Source: Timema cristinae (lineage: Eukaryota; Arthropoda; Insecta; Phasmatodea; Timematidae). From it: a DNA stretch of 64,000 nucleotides. Shown here one piece after another: positions 33,640 to 46,865 of this stretch (position 1 is its first letter; every line of letters begins with the position of its first letter). The notes below the pieces were generated by a model. That model was not told where the DNA came from, did no database searches, and worked only from the letters and a program-made list of their open reading frames with translations. A program made the position numbers and the translations under genes. Location of the stretch: assembly GCA_039000515.1 (NCBI GenBank), contig JBCFYV010011164.1, positions 32,665,021 to 32,729,020 on the forward strand. The letters are read 5' to 3'.

Positions 33640-36600
33640 CTAGTAAACAAAAAACATATTTGCTTCTAAACGTATTATTAATTTGGTTTGCAATAATCTT
33701 AATTGGGTCATAGAACACCATGGTTATCAAGAGCTTTATATTACAGTAGTTTACGGTAATTTCAAAATATATGTATCATCATTAATATTAAAAAGTCATG
33801 AGAAAATACGCGTGGAGTCACAGGCCAAACACATATATATAGGCCATAAAAAGGAGTGAATTTCAGGGGGTGGGGGAAAGGTGCCACCATTCGTCCGGAA
33901 AGAAGTTATAATATATTCTTCTTCTCGGATCCTTTATTAAACAGGTTACTTGAACAATAATTTACATTCGATGCCCAAGATCAATCAGCTGTGAGTCTTC
34001 TTACGGAAACAAATGTCTTAGGTTCGATTGGCGGCAGTTGAAACCAGGGAATTTATCACGTTAAAATTAAATTTTCTCACCACGCCATGTGATCTTTGGG
34101 ATGGTTTCTGGACCGTGGATTTCAAATCAGTGCCGCTAGGTAGTCTCACTATAGAATACTCTAGAATAATTAATTGTGAGCCACAGATCTAAAACAGCAC
34201 ACTCACAATATACCAAACTGTAGAGGGGTTCGAATCCTGGTCCACTGGCTGCCACCCTCTTTGGTCAGTTAGGGGGTCTCCAGCTCAAATGATTATAGGT
34301 TGACATAGGTTTGGTAACAAAATACTTTCTTTTATTTTTAAACAATGAAAATTACTCTTAGGGGGTAAGGACAAGGAATGACTACCACATATACGTAGTG
34401 AGAGAGACTGGGAAACACCTTACTGTAATTAGAAAACCTATCTCCCATACCTCCACGAAAATGCTGTGCACTTCATTATTATCATATAGTATTTTTTTAT
34501 AACTTTTAGAAGTGTTCGTTAGATGAGGGTTTGGATCTCTGCTAATTAGTGTTTAACTTATATCCTCGCAATATATCAGACAACCAGTAACGTGGTGATA
34601 GTACTGTTCAAGGAGTAAAAATAATAGTGGTCATATATCTGTCAAGTGTACTAAGATCAATTTTCCATTGACGGTCCACCACTTTCCTTTTCACGCAAAT
34701 GTGGGTATATTAAATTCCTAAACTCTATAAAATTAGCGCATATTGAAACCCGCTTGTAAAATACGGTCTCTGTGTCTGTGAAGAGAAAATATTATCACAA
34801 TATTAAATCGGAGGGCGATTTTCAATCCTAGGCAACAATTAACTATCATGTAAACAAAATGTGCATTGTACCAATCACACTACTTATGAGTAATATATTA
34901 AATGTAGAAACTCTTTATTTTTACTTCAAACATTTTATCAATCTTATTTGTATGTGTGTAATTCTATGTTAATATATATGCCTTTTTTATAGTCTTTAAA
35001 TGATCTATACATTCTCATAGGAGCAACTTTATCGAACCCACATTGGTGTTCATATATTCTTAAGGGTCACTTTTGAAAAATACCACATTTAAAATGATGC
35101 GTGTTTGTATCCCGATAGTGCTATGGGTTTTTTCCCCTAAACTGTTTAACCCTCTCCTTATACGTAAATGCGGATACATTTCTTCTAAATTCTACTTCAC
35201 TTGTTCCTCTAAATTAGAGGCTTACCCGACGACCGTCTATTAAACTTCCCGCGCAAATAAAAACTAAGTGTTTTCTACATGTAGTTAATACGGGGCAAAT
35301 AAGAAAAAATTGTTTGTTATTAAACATTTTATTAATATATTTTAATCAAAATACCAAAAGAACAAGGATTTTTCGTGAACAAAATCACATACCTGGATAT
35401 AAACATGTTTAATTTTTTTTTAAACCTGTTTTCTCATCACTTTCTTGGCGATTATAAATATTAAATCCAAATATATTTAACTATTCGATTGCTTATCGAC
35501 ACAAAATATAATATTAGTTATTGATATCCTAAACACCCACCTCATAACACGAAGTATCTTATTAATAAAAATGTATCCCTCTTAAATAACTTTTTGAAGT
35601 TATACTTCTTTAGGCGCGTTATGAAAAAATGATGAGAGTGAAATTTTAAGATGCGCGCGCATCAATGTAACACAAAAGTAACAGGTTGAAGCTAAACCGC
35701 TCATTAAGTCTCGAAAAAAAAAAGCTACCAACAAAATAGAAATAGAACCTCTGTTAGTCGCGCATGTTGGTACGCTCGTCGCCTCTGATCACTGTTTTCA
35801 TATATATAATATCTATCCACATGTTTCTAGTATCTACATTCACATCACGTGTTTTAGTTTCATACAAGTGCGAATTATATATGTGCTAATAAATTATATT
35901 CAGTAGTGATTTAAATTGAATATTTTGATACATATTATTTACTATTCGTAAATATTAGTGAAATAAATTGTGCTTATAGACTTTTTCAAGTGCTCCAATA
36001 TAATTGAGGTTAACTATCCGTATGTATTATTTATTGATATAAATTAAAATATTATTATTTAACATAATTAATACTAAATATTATTAAATTATTATTGTTA
36101 AATATTTATTATTGGTTATTTAATATTTACAAAATAGAGAAACAAAATTAATAAAACATTTAATAAAAATTTGTGATAAAAATTTAAATCGAACATCAAA
36201 TTAAAATATTAATTTTTAATATTTATTATTAAATTGAATAAATAATAAATATTTATAAAAATAAATGAACAAATTTAATGAATACTTTTTGATAAAATTG
36301 AAAAGTGAATATTAAATTAAGAAAATAATAAATATTTAAAAAATGAATAAACTTTTTTTTAATGATGCCAAAGAAGTATAACTTCTCACGCGCGTACATA
36401 AGTACACACACCCATTTTATTTTTTCTGTGGTTATCTTTTTAAATAAAGATAGTTTTTATTTTTGGTTGCGTATAAAATAATCTAAACCTTTTCAGGTCC
36501 ATTATTTATTATCCACTTTATATTTACAAATACTTATTTGATTAAAAACTCTTATAAAATAGAAACCCTTAACGTACTGACAATGTTAGGAAGTAAAGCT

Positions 36601-36930
36601 ATGTAGAAAGCAGTGCAGTGTAAGAGATAAGCAAGCCTGACCCAACTTCTGAAGTTACAATTGTGTTGGTTCGAGTATGGGGTATGTGGGGGTGTGAACA
36701 TAGGTAAGAAGGGGCGGTTGGGGTTACTAAATAGGAACATCTGTAATTGCCAACATCTGTAACTGGTTCCTACGACGCTGCGAGCTATGTTTAAGGTAGA
36801 GGTTTCATTAGAACAATGTTTTGGTTGCTTTGAAGCAGAATTTACCCCCCTACACCATTAGGGATATTTAATACACTTTTCTGAACCAAATTATTATATC
36901 AACAAACGACTCACAAAATAGTTTAGTTCT
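33640..36930. other. AT-rich with SINE scraps
   Basis: Weak SINE-body traces lie at 34190-34300 (GGGGTTCGAATCCTGG), 34660-34740 (CTTTTCACGCAAATGTGGGT) and 35090-35215 (CTTATACGTAAATGCGG). 36.0-36.4 kb is almost pure A/T. No gene recognised. Confidence 0.4.
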
Positions 36931-36939
36931 TAAAACAAC

Positions 36940-37175
36940 CCGCATTGGTGGTTGCGTGGACTGAAAGTCAAGTTTATTTAGTCTGATTTGCGAGTGACGG
37001 GAAGGTCGGGGTTCTAATCCCGACTGGGTGTATTGAGAGTCGTATTTTTTTAAGGGGTTTTACACAATCTCTCTCTATATCCACGCAAATGTGGGAAAAT
37101 TTATTTTAAATAAGACTTTATTCATCTCTAATACATTAGCAGAATTAATAGATGTATTTATAACCCTAGAAGAAA
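36940..37175 (+). mobile_element. SINE, main family, near full length
   Basis: Head CCGCATTGGTGGTTGCGTGG, then GTGACGGGAAGGTCGGGGTT, box B GGGTTCTAATCCCGACTGGG and body CCACGCAAATGTGGGA. It ends near ATTAGCAGAATTAATAG without the terminal CGGGTAGTAAGA. Confidence 0.75.
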
Positions 37176-37194
37176 TTGAGATGCTTGTAAAACG

Positions 37195-37385
37195 CTAGAA
37201 AGATCAAACTCAAATCACGGCTGGGTGTAAGCCCACTAAGTTTTCTCATAAACTATTTTTCACTATCGACCCAATCAAAAACGTGTTTACTTCCTCAAAA
37301 TGTTAACTTCCCAACCCCTAACTAATTATTGTGATTAAATATAGGTGACCAGGGCAGATAGTAAGATTCGGCGATAAAAATAATA
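37195..37385 (+). mobile_element. SINE, main family, head-truncated
   Basis: Box B-like CAAATCACGGCTGGGTGTAA, the body TTTCTCATAAACTATTTTTC and the tail AGGGCAGATAGTAAGATTCG follow the previous copy directly, making a head-to-tail pair. Confidence 0.6.
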
Positions 37386-37574
37386 TAAAACAGATACAGC
37401 TTCTGGTACCTCAACTATTAATTTATCCTCGGGAAAAGCGTAAAGCCCAATTTAATAAATTTACACATTTCTTGACCCCACCGGTACTCAAATTTGAGAT
37501 CACAATACCAGAACACAACTGCACGAAATACTTAACTAAAAGCTTGGCACACCTTTATTATCACGTACTAACCG

Positions 37575-37785
37575 CAAAGGTCCTACAACCATTTACACTA
37601 TTGGTGTAGGATTGAGAAGGTAGAAATTAGGAAAATGTAACCATATTAGTGCGAAGAGAGAAAAAATATCTTATGTTTGTTAAGAAGAGATCTGGCCCCC
37701 TGACCTCATCTTCACCTGCGAGCGATTCGGTTCGTTGCGAGGAGTGAAACGTCAGATCATTCGTCTACCATTGCTATTTATTATA
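37575..37785 (-). mobile_element. SINE, main family, decayed
   Basis: The reverse-order body (AAAATGTAACCATATTAGTG) and head side (CATCTTCACCTGCGAGCGAT, GTCAGATCATTCGTCTACCA) are visible. Confidence 0.5.
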
Positions 37786-37951
37786 TACGTTATGAGAACA
37801 GAAAAAAATAGTTAATATGTTTGATTTAAGAGAGAAAATAAAACAGTGCATCGAAAAGAGTTTGAATTGAACTAGGCCCTGGCGGGTCGGAGTTAGTCGT
37901 GTTAACTCCACGTCTAACATTGCTGGCCAGTACCTCATTAGCAGATTATAA

Positions 37952-38171
<220 letters not shown>

Positions 38172-38277
38172 AGCAGATTATAAAGTTCCGCAACCACTCG
38201 ATAATATTACTTGAGAGAAAATTAAGCCCAAGTTGTAAAACAAAGGAACGCTAAGTATTCAAAATTTTCCCCTATAC

Positions 38278-38440
38278 TTATTCCTTCTCTCTCTCAGGAG
38301 GGCCTATAGGAAAATCCTCCATGACGGGAATGCCGCAGGGGGAAGCATATTGACCAGAAGTTGGTCCCGGCGCAGGATTGGGAGAGGTCTCCATTTCCGA
38401 GTTAAAATTGTTGATTAAACTTTTAATTAGGAGACATGAA
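38278..38440. other. Less AT-rich patch, no assigned function
   Basis: A minus-strand frame (38278-38496) includes PNPAPGPTSG, but no family was recognised. Confidence 0.25.
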
Positions 38441-38649
38441 ACGGCCCGCAGGCAAACCAATTGATAGGTCGGGACCAACTTATAAATGAGTAGCAAACGG
38501 GCAACTCAGATCTTTTAGAATTACGACATAGTTTCCCTATTAACTAATTATATTCACGACCCTGGCATGACAAAACGGGATTGAAGAATAGGAAAGGGGG
38601 GTTTGGGTGGGAGGGTTGGAGTGGAGGGGAATAAACCAAATAGAAATAT

Positions 38650-38740
38650 GAGAAATATATATATATCGAATACTATGAAATCGAAATATATATAAATGAA
38701 ATCGATATATATATATCGAATACTATGAAATCGAAATAAC
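38650..38740. repeat. Short tandem duplication
   Basis: CGAATACTATGAAATCGAAA occurs twice within 60 bp, separated by TA-rich repeats. Confidence 0.85.
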
Positions 38741-38984
38741 TCATTGTTATCCTTTGGTGTGCCAAGAAATTACTCTTCTTAGGTGAAGTGTTTCTGTAAC
38801 ATTTTATATTATTTTTCTTCACAAATCTTATGAGGTTTTAGTAAATGTCTCTTTTTTAAGATAAATGAGAGAAGAAGGTGGTGTGGGACACCGTATAATT
38901 TATCTTTGGTAAAATATACTTTGTTTACCGTACTAATTCAATTGCTGCCTTTATGAGGTATTTTTTTCCCTTTAGAAAAAATGT

Positions 38985-39150
38985 TCATATTAAGTAGTGA
39001 TGCAACATATAGAGTTTCTGATTTCATCCATGCTCCTGGAAGGTGGTTTTCTCCGTATGATTTATCATTGTGTAGTTTCCCAATCACTTATCCTTACTGA
39101 TGCAGATGCATTTTCTCTAATATTCCCTTCTAATCCCCCTAGCCACTAGA
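38985..39150 (+). mobile_element. Possible SINE family B, copy 2
   Basis: GTATGATTTATCATTGTGTA, then GATGCAGATGCA, echoes the downstream half of the element at 47.29 kb. The tRNA-like half is not recognisable. Confidence 0.35.
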
Positions 39151-39755
39151 TTAAGTCGTAAATAACATTAGTATTGAACGTAACAAAAAAAAAAGCCAAA
39201 GTTGGCGTTAAAAGTTCTGTAACCTCTGTAAAGCGGATTGTAAGCCTCTCTGATTCCCTCTCTTATGTCAACACACACCTATAGAGGACGTAATTACACA
39301 GATTGTTCATTGTGTGCATGCCCCGTGTGTTGATAGCTATTGCTTGCCTATAGATTCACGCCAACTGACATCGATTGACAAGTTGTCACTGCCACGCTGT
39401 TGACACAAACACGCCGACACATACAGACACACACTCAGAGGTTTGCTTTGTGTGGTTTTGAGTTGTAACCAGACCCCCTTCACCCATAGCACCCCTCATC
39501 GTCTGTTCTTCCCCTGCCATATCCTATACTATCCACCCTCCTGCGCTACGAAGTTGGCTACTCTTGAGACAAATGGGACCAACGTGTGTGTTGTACACGT
39601 GACTCACTTTAACCTCTCTGCCAAAACTCCTGCTTTCTAAATTAAAAATTTTCCTTTTGTTAGGAATGGGTTGTAGAGGTTTGTTTTGAGTCTATGTGGG
39701 GCTTAAAATAGTTGAATATTTTTTAACTTAGATTCGTTGAGCATTATATATAGAC

Positions 39756-40005
39756 CACTTCAGTGGCCACATGGTCTAATGTATGACTCTCAAAATAGGC
39801 TTGCCAATAACAGAATATTGAGGCTTAAATCCCCGTCAAGTGTACAATAGTGGTTTCCTATAAATCGTTTTCTACTCTCCCTCGATGCAAATGAAGGTAC
39901 ACTTCCTCTACAACAACCTTCCTCATTCCTAATACATTAGCGTAAATAGTACACAGATGTACAAGTCAATGGCTAATAAGACGCTGTGCTAAAATTACAA
40001 CAAAT
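39756..40005 (+). mobile_element. SINE, main family, full length but diverged
   Basis: Head CCACTTCAGTGGCCACATGG, box B AGGCTTAAATCCCCGTCAAG, body CTACTCTCCCTCGATGCAAA with GGTACACTTCCTCTA, and tail CTAATACATTAGCGTAA, then AATAAGACGCTGTGCTA. Confidence 0.75.
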
Positions 40006-40129
40006 TACTCATATACTGGATTATTATTCCTATAACCAGGTTTTTATAGTGTTAGAAGCGCTGACATAGTTGAAATTAACTGTTTAATTATATCGTTCAG
40101 TACCAAAGCTATTTATTTTACCTTTTTAC

Positions 40130-40335
40130 CGTGGCGTCTTAATACACGTTTGGAATCCACGCAACTATCATATTTGAATTTGGAGTAGAAAGGTGGAATT
40201 GAGAGGAAATACACCCAAACTTTAAATAAAGGAAGCCTAGTAAATTATTTAGGAAGAAATACCCTCATTACATCCAGCAGGGATTTGAGTCCACGTAACC
40301 ATCATCAATGAAAAACCAAACAAGACGCACTCAAC
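40130..40335 (-). mobile_element. SINE, main family, diverged
   Basis: Tail CCGTGGCGTCTTAATACACG, body GAATTGAGAGGAAATACACC and box B CAGGGATTTGAGTCCACGTA in reverse order. Confidence 0.65.
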
Positions 40336-40382
40336 ATTATTTTGAGTGCTTATAATTTGGTTTTGGTTATCAAACAAAATCT

Positions 40383-40735
40383 TTGACCATTTTCAAAAAT
40401 TATGGAATTCATAAAAATCACTTATCAGTAACTACCCTTAATTTGAGGGTTAGGGTTAAAATCAAAACTATATCACAAGGTACTGTCCTAAAACTTCTAT
40501 ATACTATGTTTGAACAAAATCCATCAAACCATTTCAAATCTTTCGCTAGGGACAGACCGACAGGCAAACAAATATGGGAACAAACAGATATTGTATAATT
40601 AATTTTTTGGGTTCAGACGCACATATAACGTAATGATTCATTATTATCTTGAGGTCAAAATTGTTCATGATTACAATATTTTCTGTTAATATGAGAAAGT
40701 AAAAAGATCATATACTTATATTAGGGAAAATATGT
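40383..40735 (+). repeat. Dispersed repeat family T, copy 2
   Basis: GACAGACCGACAGGCAAAC is followed by AATTTTTTGGGTTCAGACGC, then CATTATTATCTTGAGGTCAA, TTACAATATTTTCTG and GAGAAAGTAAAAAG. The same order appears at 52.3 and 53.2 kb. Confidence 0.7.
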
Positions 40736-40829
40736 GAATGCATCTTGGTGTATAGTTTCTCAAATCAGGGTGTGTGTAAGTTACTAAACTTGATCCTGTT
40801 TATTCACTGTGGGCCAGCATCTTAACTAT

Positions 40830-41115
40830 GCTATCCCTAGTGTGCGGCTTCGGGGGTAACTGGTCGATGTCATGATGAAGGGTCGTCTCTGGGTGACGTT
40901 GTGCTCAGACACGTGTGAGAAGGGGTAGGAGAAATGTCGGTGAGTGTGTCGTGTGTGTGAGTGTGGCAACGTTAGTCGTGTTGGGAAAGAAGGATGTCCC
41001 GGTGACGTGAGTCACGGAGAAAATGAGGAAGTTCCAGAAAGGTGAGTTGCAGTGGGGAAATAGGGTGATGGTCCCGGCAACGTGAGTCGTGGTGGGAGGT
41101 AGGGATGGCGAGAAT
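40830..41115. repeat. G-rich imperfect minisatellite
   Basis: Repeats of (C)GGTGACGTGAGTC-like motifs: CCCGGTGACGTGAGTCACGG, CCCGGCAACGTGAGTCGTGG, GGGTGACGTTGTGCTC and AACGTTAGTCGTG, each near GGGA-A-A-GG spacers. It is beyond the 3' side of the Jockey fragment (the LINE is on the minus strand) and may be the repeated 3' UTR of that element. Confidence 0.55.
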
Positions 41116-41499
41116 ATTAGACAATACTACTCCTTCGTAACATCACGTAGCATCAGAAAATTTAATAGCTCTTTCAAACAGGTGGCACATTCGTGTTGGA
41201 TAGCAATTTTTCGACCGATTCTGAGCCACATTTGCAGTCACATATTAGCATGGTCTAATGCACCCTGAAGAGGAGCACGAGAGCAAATCTCAACACGTAC
41301 CAACCAATTGGTCACACAATGTGGTTTCGGATACTAAAACAAAACGGATTGTCGCGTTCGTGAAGGTTCTGAAACAAAGGGAAAACATATTATTAATACT
41401 AAGGGGGGAAAAAGAGTATAATGGGAAACCAAATAAGGGTTTTTTGAGTTACGTGCGGAGACACTACTTTATGGGGAGCTCGGCGAGAGCCTAACAAAC

Positions 41500-42735
41500 C
41501 ACTGTTTGACACTTCTCGCTTATCCGAACGGGGCTTTGGGACATCGGTGGCACCCTCCAGGGTCGATGACGTAATTCCCAAGCCCATGAATAAGAGAATT
41601 GGCGGCACCAGGAAGTATGTTGTAGAAGGACTACACCAGCTTCCAGAGGTGGTCCTTGATGGTAGACATCTACAGGTCACGATGCAGTCACATTCAGAAC
41701 GTACCAAGACGCGTCCACAATATTCCTCAGAGACCTGCTCTGGAATTCCGCCTCCTCATCATACATTTTCCCTCCAGGGGGCCCCAAGCGGGACCCGCAT
41801 AATCGACGATCGATCTGAACAACTGCTTGTACAGTGTCAGACCGTTCCTCGTAGACAGGGTGCTACGCCTATTAAGCAGTGCGCCTAGAACTCCCAACCT
41901 TAGCCTCGCCTTGTTAAGTCTCTCAGTGCAGTTTAGTCACCAAGTCAGTTTGTGTACAGCGTAAGTCCCAGGTAATTAGCACTGTTCGCCCATCTGATCT
42001 GCTTTCCGAGCATCCAGAGTCGGGCCAGCCTGTAGAACTTTATTTTCCATGTGAAGAGTACTGCTGTGCTCTTCTCCATATCAATACGTGTCTTCCAGGT
42101 GATCAACCACCCTTCCAACTGCATCAAGTGAGTCTGGAGTTGCCTCTCTATTAGCTGCCCACGCCATGACTCCACTACTAGAGCCGTGTCATCCACATAC
42201 AGTGCCAACTTGGTGTATGGGGATTTTGGAATGTCGTTCACATACAAACTGAAGAGCACCGGGCCCATGAGGGAACCCTGTGGCACTCCATTCCGAATGC
42301 TTCTGGCTTGGGAAGTGGCGTTCCCAAAGGTAGTGGAGAAGGTGTTGTGGGATAGATAAGATTGAACAACCTTAACTAGGTAGAAGGTCAGGTTCAGGGA
42401 GTGCAGTTTGAATAGGAGACCTTCATGCCAAACATGATCGAAGGCCTTTTTCACGTCGAGAAAGACAGTACCACTCAGCCTGTTGATGTTGAAGTTCCTC
42501 GTGACCTGCTCCACGAGACAGAAGAGTTGGTGAGACGTAGCGTGTCCCACCCAATAGCCAAACTGCTCGTCTACCAAGATGCCCACCTCGTGAACATGTC
42601 AGATCAGTCTCGTCAGTAGAGGTTTATTGAACAACTTTACTGACTCTGAGTGAGGAACCATCGTATTAAATATCCTCCACTGCTCCCTGATCTTGTCCAT
42701 TTGGGGGAAATTGGGAGTTCTCATTGCCACGTCAG
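41500..42735 (-). mobile_element. Jockey-type LINE fragment
   Basis: Carries the reverse transcriptase and the region after it. The 5' part with the endonuclease is not recognisable. 3' of the catalytic core the protein can still be followed in shifting frames: LNKARLRLGVL-like, NGLTLYKQLFRSIVDYAG-like, SRSLRNIVDASWYVLNVT near 41700 (minus). Similar elements are abundant in arthropods. Confidence 0.88.
41945..42586 (-). pseudogene. Jockey-type reverse transcriptase core
   Basis: 213 codons open. Landmarks in order: DEQFGYWVGHATSHQL (residues ~6-21), FLDVKKAFDHVWHEGLLFKL (~42-61, catalytic Asp of motif A), GVPQGSLMGPVLFSLYVNDI (~98-117), then LALYVDDTALV (~126-136, the YxDD catalytic box). 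NSANYLGLTL (~200-209) is the conserved YLG motif. Upstream, in the same direction, lie MRTPNFPQMD and SESVKLFNKPLLTRLI before a stop. The core looks intact but lacks flanking domains, so it is a dead fragment. The start is not real; the frame is only the open part. Confidence 0.92.
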
Positions 42736-42739
42736 AACG

Positions 42740-45645
42740 TTAGGGACAGTGGCTGCCAAATGAGCCAACAGAAGGAGGAGTTCTTATTGGCACTGAGTAC
42801 ACAGGGCAACTTGTCACGGATGTCTCAGAGAACATAAAGTGTGGGGCTTTCCAGGCAGTATAGAGGGTGGTTGGTACGGTCGGTGCGGTTGGTGCCTGTG
42901 CGGAGAAAAGGTTCAAGGGCCAAACAGTGAGGCACAACAACCACTCGACCATGAAGGTGACGAACTTACCATGTGTTTTATCCTCAGAATCGCAATGTTT
43001 GAATCTTTCAGAAGATGCAAGCTCAGTACATAATACTTATTGTTTATTTCGAAATAATCGTTCGAGAACCGTTGATAGCTTTAAATTAAAATAAGCCTTT
43101 GAGCACCCAGCTCGAGGACACCTCATGTTCCTTGGGTATATGTGGGTGGAGCGAAAATTTCGCGAACCATTGAGTATCCTATTGCAGGCAATGTATCTTC
43201 AAGAATGGTGGGACATCAACTGATATGAGACTGACCTTCACATCAGTTAACTCTGGAGAATTCTCCTTTCAGACTCTGGGATGGTTAAGTACACTATCAT
43301 GCAGAACCCTAAGTTAGCCAACTCATGGAGGTGACCAGGCCAGCTTTACACGTGATTTGGGCACATCATGACTATCTATTTACACTGACGAGACATTACT
43401 TTTAAATGGGTTCCTCCCTTTTTATAACAAACTTGCACTTTAATCTCAATGAACGCACAATAGGCTACGATGTTATTATGTTTTTGGCTGGTCAAATTTA
43501 TGTTGAATCTTAGAGGACAGTTTACTAGTACAGTTACGTAAATTGAAGCTTTCCATGGCAACAGCCTACTAACCGTTGAACATAATTAATATAAACCAAG
43601 AAGTAATCCATATAAGTTAATAAAGTTGATGATTTTTATTAATATATCGAACATCTCCCCAACAGGATTGCTAGTGTTTTCCCACCGTAGTAAATGAGAT
43701 TTTGACTGTCACTTAGCTTTTTTTTAAAAGTTTTTTCATTCCTCCTCCAGCCAACAATGTCCTTGAAGGGCAGGATAAATATAATAAATTGTAGCTCCTT
43801 CCTCCTTAATCGTGCCATCATACTAGTGCTTTCTAATCGTGAAATATGGAACTAATGTTTAAATTTCTAATAACCATATATACCTTTATTCATTTCCTAG
43901 TGTGCTCTTTGATTATTCATTAAATACACAAGTTAAGTCTACTCTATACTAGATTATATTGAGCCCTTCATTCTTTTTGTATCAAACACGATTGTTGAAA
44001 AAATAAATTTTAACTCATTTTAAAACCTTTTCAAAGGAAGCAACGTCTGTACACGAGATGATCAATTGTTCATTAACGAGACAATACTAAGTTGTGTGAG
44101 TAAATCGTGGATCTAGTGTCCTACTGTAGACCATGACATCAAAGATACCTACACAATGGCTTACTGCGAGTACTCAGTAATATCGTGGTCACTCGACGGC
44201 TTAATAGGGTCCACGCACTACCCGTGTCATCCAGAAATTCTCCTTTCTCCTTTTATTTGGTTCACCACATTCCTCATCCCTATTCAAAAGTTTCAATCCG
44301 GTAGGGAGGTCACTCATTAGCAAACCCTCACTACACTATCATTGGTACAGCCCCCCCCCCCCATTCTCTTCAAGCCCTACGTCATCCCCCACAAACCAAA
44401 ACCCCTCTTACCCCCACTCTATTAGCCCTTAGCCCCCGTCTCTCAAATTGAATGTGCAGACTCCAAGTCAGCCCTCTCTCTCAAGTTTAAGTTGGTGGAA
44501 TGTTCCTGCGGTATTAATTAGAGAATATGACGGGTGCAATAACAAGATAAGAAGAGGTTAAATAGGAGGGTGGTCTGAAAATATTACAATCGTTACTCGC
44601 ACCAGTAAGAATAATAATGAGACGTTTCCATTTTAATTATTTTAAGGGATTTCGTAGGTAATTAAATTGGGATCAGAATCTTAGATGTAGCTTCTAGGGA
44701 TTTGTTAAACGGGTTTTAGGGGATGGCGGTGCTTTGTAAGGGCTTACTTAACATTGTTATGAAACATGAATATATGTATTTAGTTATAATATCTTATGTA
44801 CAAAGTAAAGAGAGATTATTGTAATGCCAAAATAAATCTCTCTTTCTCTCCTGATTTCTTAACAAATTTAATTTGTATGTGTCCCCAATGAGGAAATATA
44901 TTTTTGATAAATGTTAGTTAAAGTGTACTTTCTGACTACACTAATTATTTTGGCCAACGACTATAAATAACCTAATGTTAGAAACGACACAACCCCAAGC
45001 CCCACTACCTAAAATTCACCAATGTCAAATTTTCGGACATTTTGGGAATCGATATTTATGTTTTATTGATATTTCTGCCACATACTATGCATGTAGGAAA
45101 ATACAGCAATGTGTAAAAAATGTAATAATTATAAACCACATTATTAGGTGAATTATTGAAGAAAAAAATTAGCATAGATTTTTATGTCTAGGAAAATCAA
45201 ACTGAAATATACCTTTCCATACAAGTGTTGGGAGCCGAAAGGTGACCAAACAGATTTTTAACAGGATATATTTAAAATAAGGAGTGCTCAGATACGGAAA
45301 CACATAGTTGCAACTAGGAATTATTATTGGAAATCTTAGGATTGCTGTCAAGCTTACGATGATATTCCTAGTCGTGCAACAGTGGTTTCTGATCTGTGAA
45401 CATGCACATTCCTGGTAGGGATGAATGGCCGGTTCATGACCCAGAGTTCTCAAGGGACAAACTGACAGAATAGCAATTCAGCTTAGTCCGGTGGTTCATT
45501 AGTGGATGTAGTTTAAATAGGATCTCTACATGGTTTTAGGCTCATCAAGTATTAAGAGTTATTTACCCATTGTCATGTCCGTAGGCCTATATCACTCCGA
45601 TAGTTTTGTACTTAGTTTCATATGTCATTAGTTTTCCCCCTCTCA
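42740..45645. other. No recognised gene
   Basis: Mixed composition. 42.74-43.1 kb may extend the LINE but shows no identifiable domain. A poly-C run lies at 44350-44363. The rest is AT-rich. Confidence 0.35.
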
Positions 45646-45654
45646 CCCGTTTAA

Positions 45655-45888
45655 CTACTCGTCCGGGTTATATGCTTAAGTAATAATTACGCTAATTTGT
45701 TTAGGGATGAGGAAGGTTATATTTAAAGAAAATGTATCCGCATTAGTGTGGAGAGAGAATGGAAAACCATTTAGGAAAAACCACCCTCAATACATCCGAC
45801 ATAGATTTGAACCTTTAACTCCTCGTTATTGGTAGCTGAGTCTACTGTGAGAGTCGCGCGTTAGACCACGCAGCCACTGAGGCGGGTT
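45655..45888 (-). mobile_element. SINE, main family, near full length
   Basis: Tail ACTACTCGTCCGGGTTATAT, body GTGTGGAGAGAGAATGGAAA with CCATTTAGGAAAAACCACCC, box B block, and head GCGTTAGACCACGCAGCCAC are all clear. The terminal GCACCGCGTCT is missing. Confidence 0.85.
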
Positions 45889-46639
45889 ATTTGTTATTAA
45901 ACTAGTCAGTTTTAAAATAGTATATCTTTCGTTTTTATTAATTGTGTATGTGTCCCATCCTCAATGAATTTATGACTGGCCACAACACAAGAAATTAATT
46001 GTGTTATTTTGACACAAGAATATCAAATCCACCAAACAAGTTTTCTTTATTAAAATTATTGATATACTATCAAAACTAGTTTTAGCACATATTTTATTGA
46101 ATAAATACAGTTTACTTAGAGAATTCTTTAACTGACATGTTTTAACTTTTCAAAAACTGTAATTCATTATATTCAAAATCGCACGAATAAGTTTAGATGC
46201 GGGTCAATTACAAAAATCAAGGGTTCACATTTTGAAATGACGCTAAGATATTAGCAAGGATGGAAGTTGGAATATAATTATATTTCTTCCCGAAGAAGTT
46301 TCGTTTAATTTAGCTGCAATTAATCTCAAACAAACTCGGATTGGCAAAAAACACGTGGGGTTGATGTGGCGTCAGAACAAGGAAAAAGGGAACTCTTACC
46401 TCCTTTCTTTACATGGCAATAATTGACCTTAGCTTTATTAAGGGGGAGCCGTAAGTGATTTCACAATTACTTGTGATATTTAGAGTGGTGTGTCATGGAG
46501 TGATGCCAGGGTAAACATATTTAGTTTAAGGTGGGTATGGGGCAGGTAAGGAATGCGAGAAAAGGCAATTTTTGAAGCATTTTTTTTTTGGTCAGTAGAA
46601 GCAAAGAGTTTTTTTCACGCGATTATAGCAACAGATTGA

Positions 46640-46865
46640 ACATCTGTCATTAACATAACGGCATAAGATGAAAACCTTTTTAAAGGATAAGAAAAGTTGT
46701 TATTAAATTCCAGGACACCCTTAACTGATATCTAAGAACTGTTGATATCACCATTTGGTGAAAATTAAACTATATGTACAAAATAAATAGTTGATTTATT
46801 TTAACAAAAAAAAAAGTCTTATTATAAAAACTGCAAACACGTTGACCTTTTCTTATGTACCCTAC
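46640..46865 (+). repeat. Dispersed repeat family U, copy 2
   Basis: GATAAGAAAAGTTGTTATTA, CCAGGACACCC, GTGAAAATTAAACT, TTGATTTATTTTAAC and ATAAAAACTGCAAA match 47.73-47.93 kb in order. Confidence 0.6.

Noticed and set aside
41258..41888. Plus-strand frames of 78 and 113 codons
   Set aside because: The longer one is antisense to the 3' coding region of the Jockey-type LINE. The shorter one lies in its 3' flank and shows no family.
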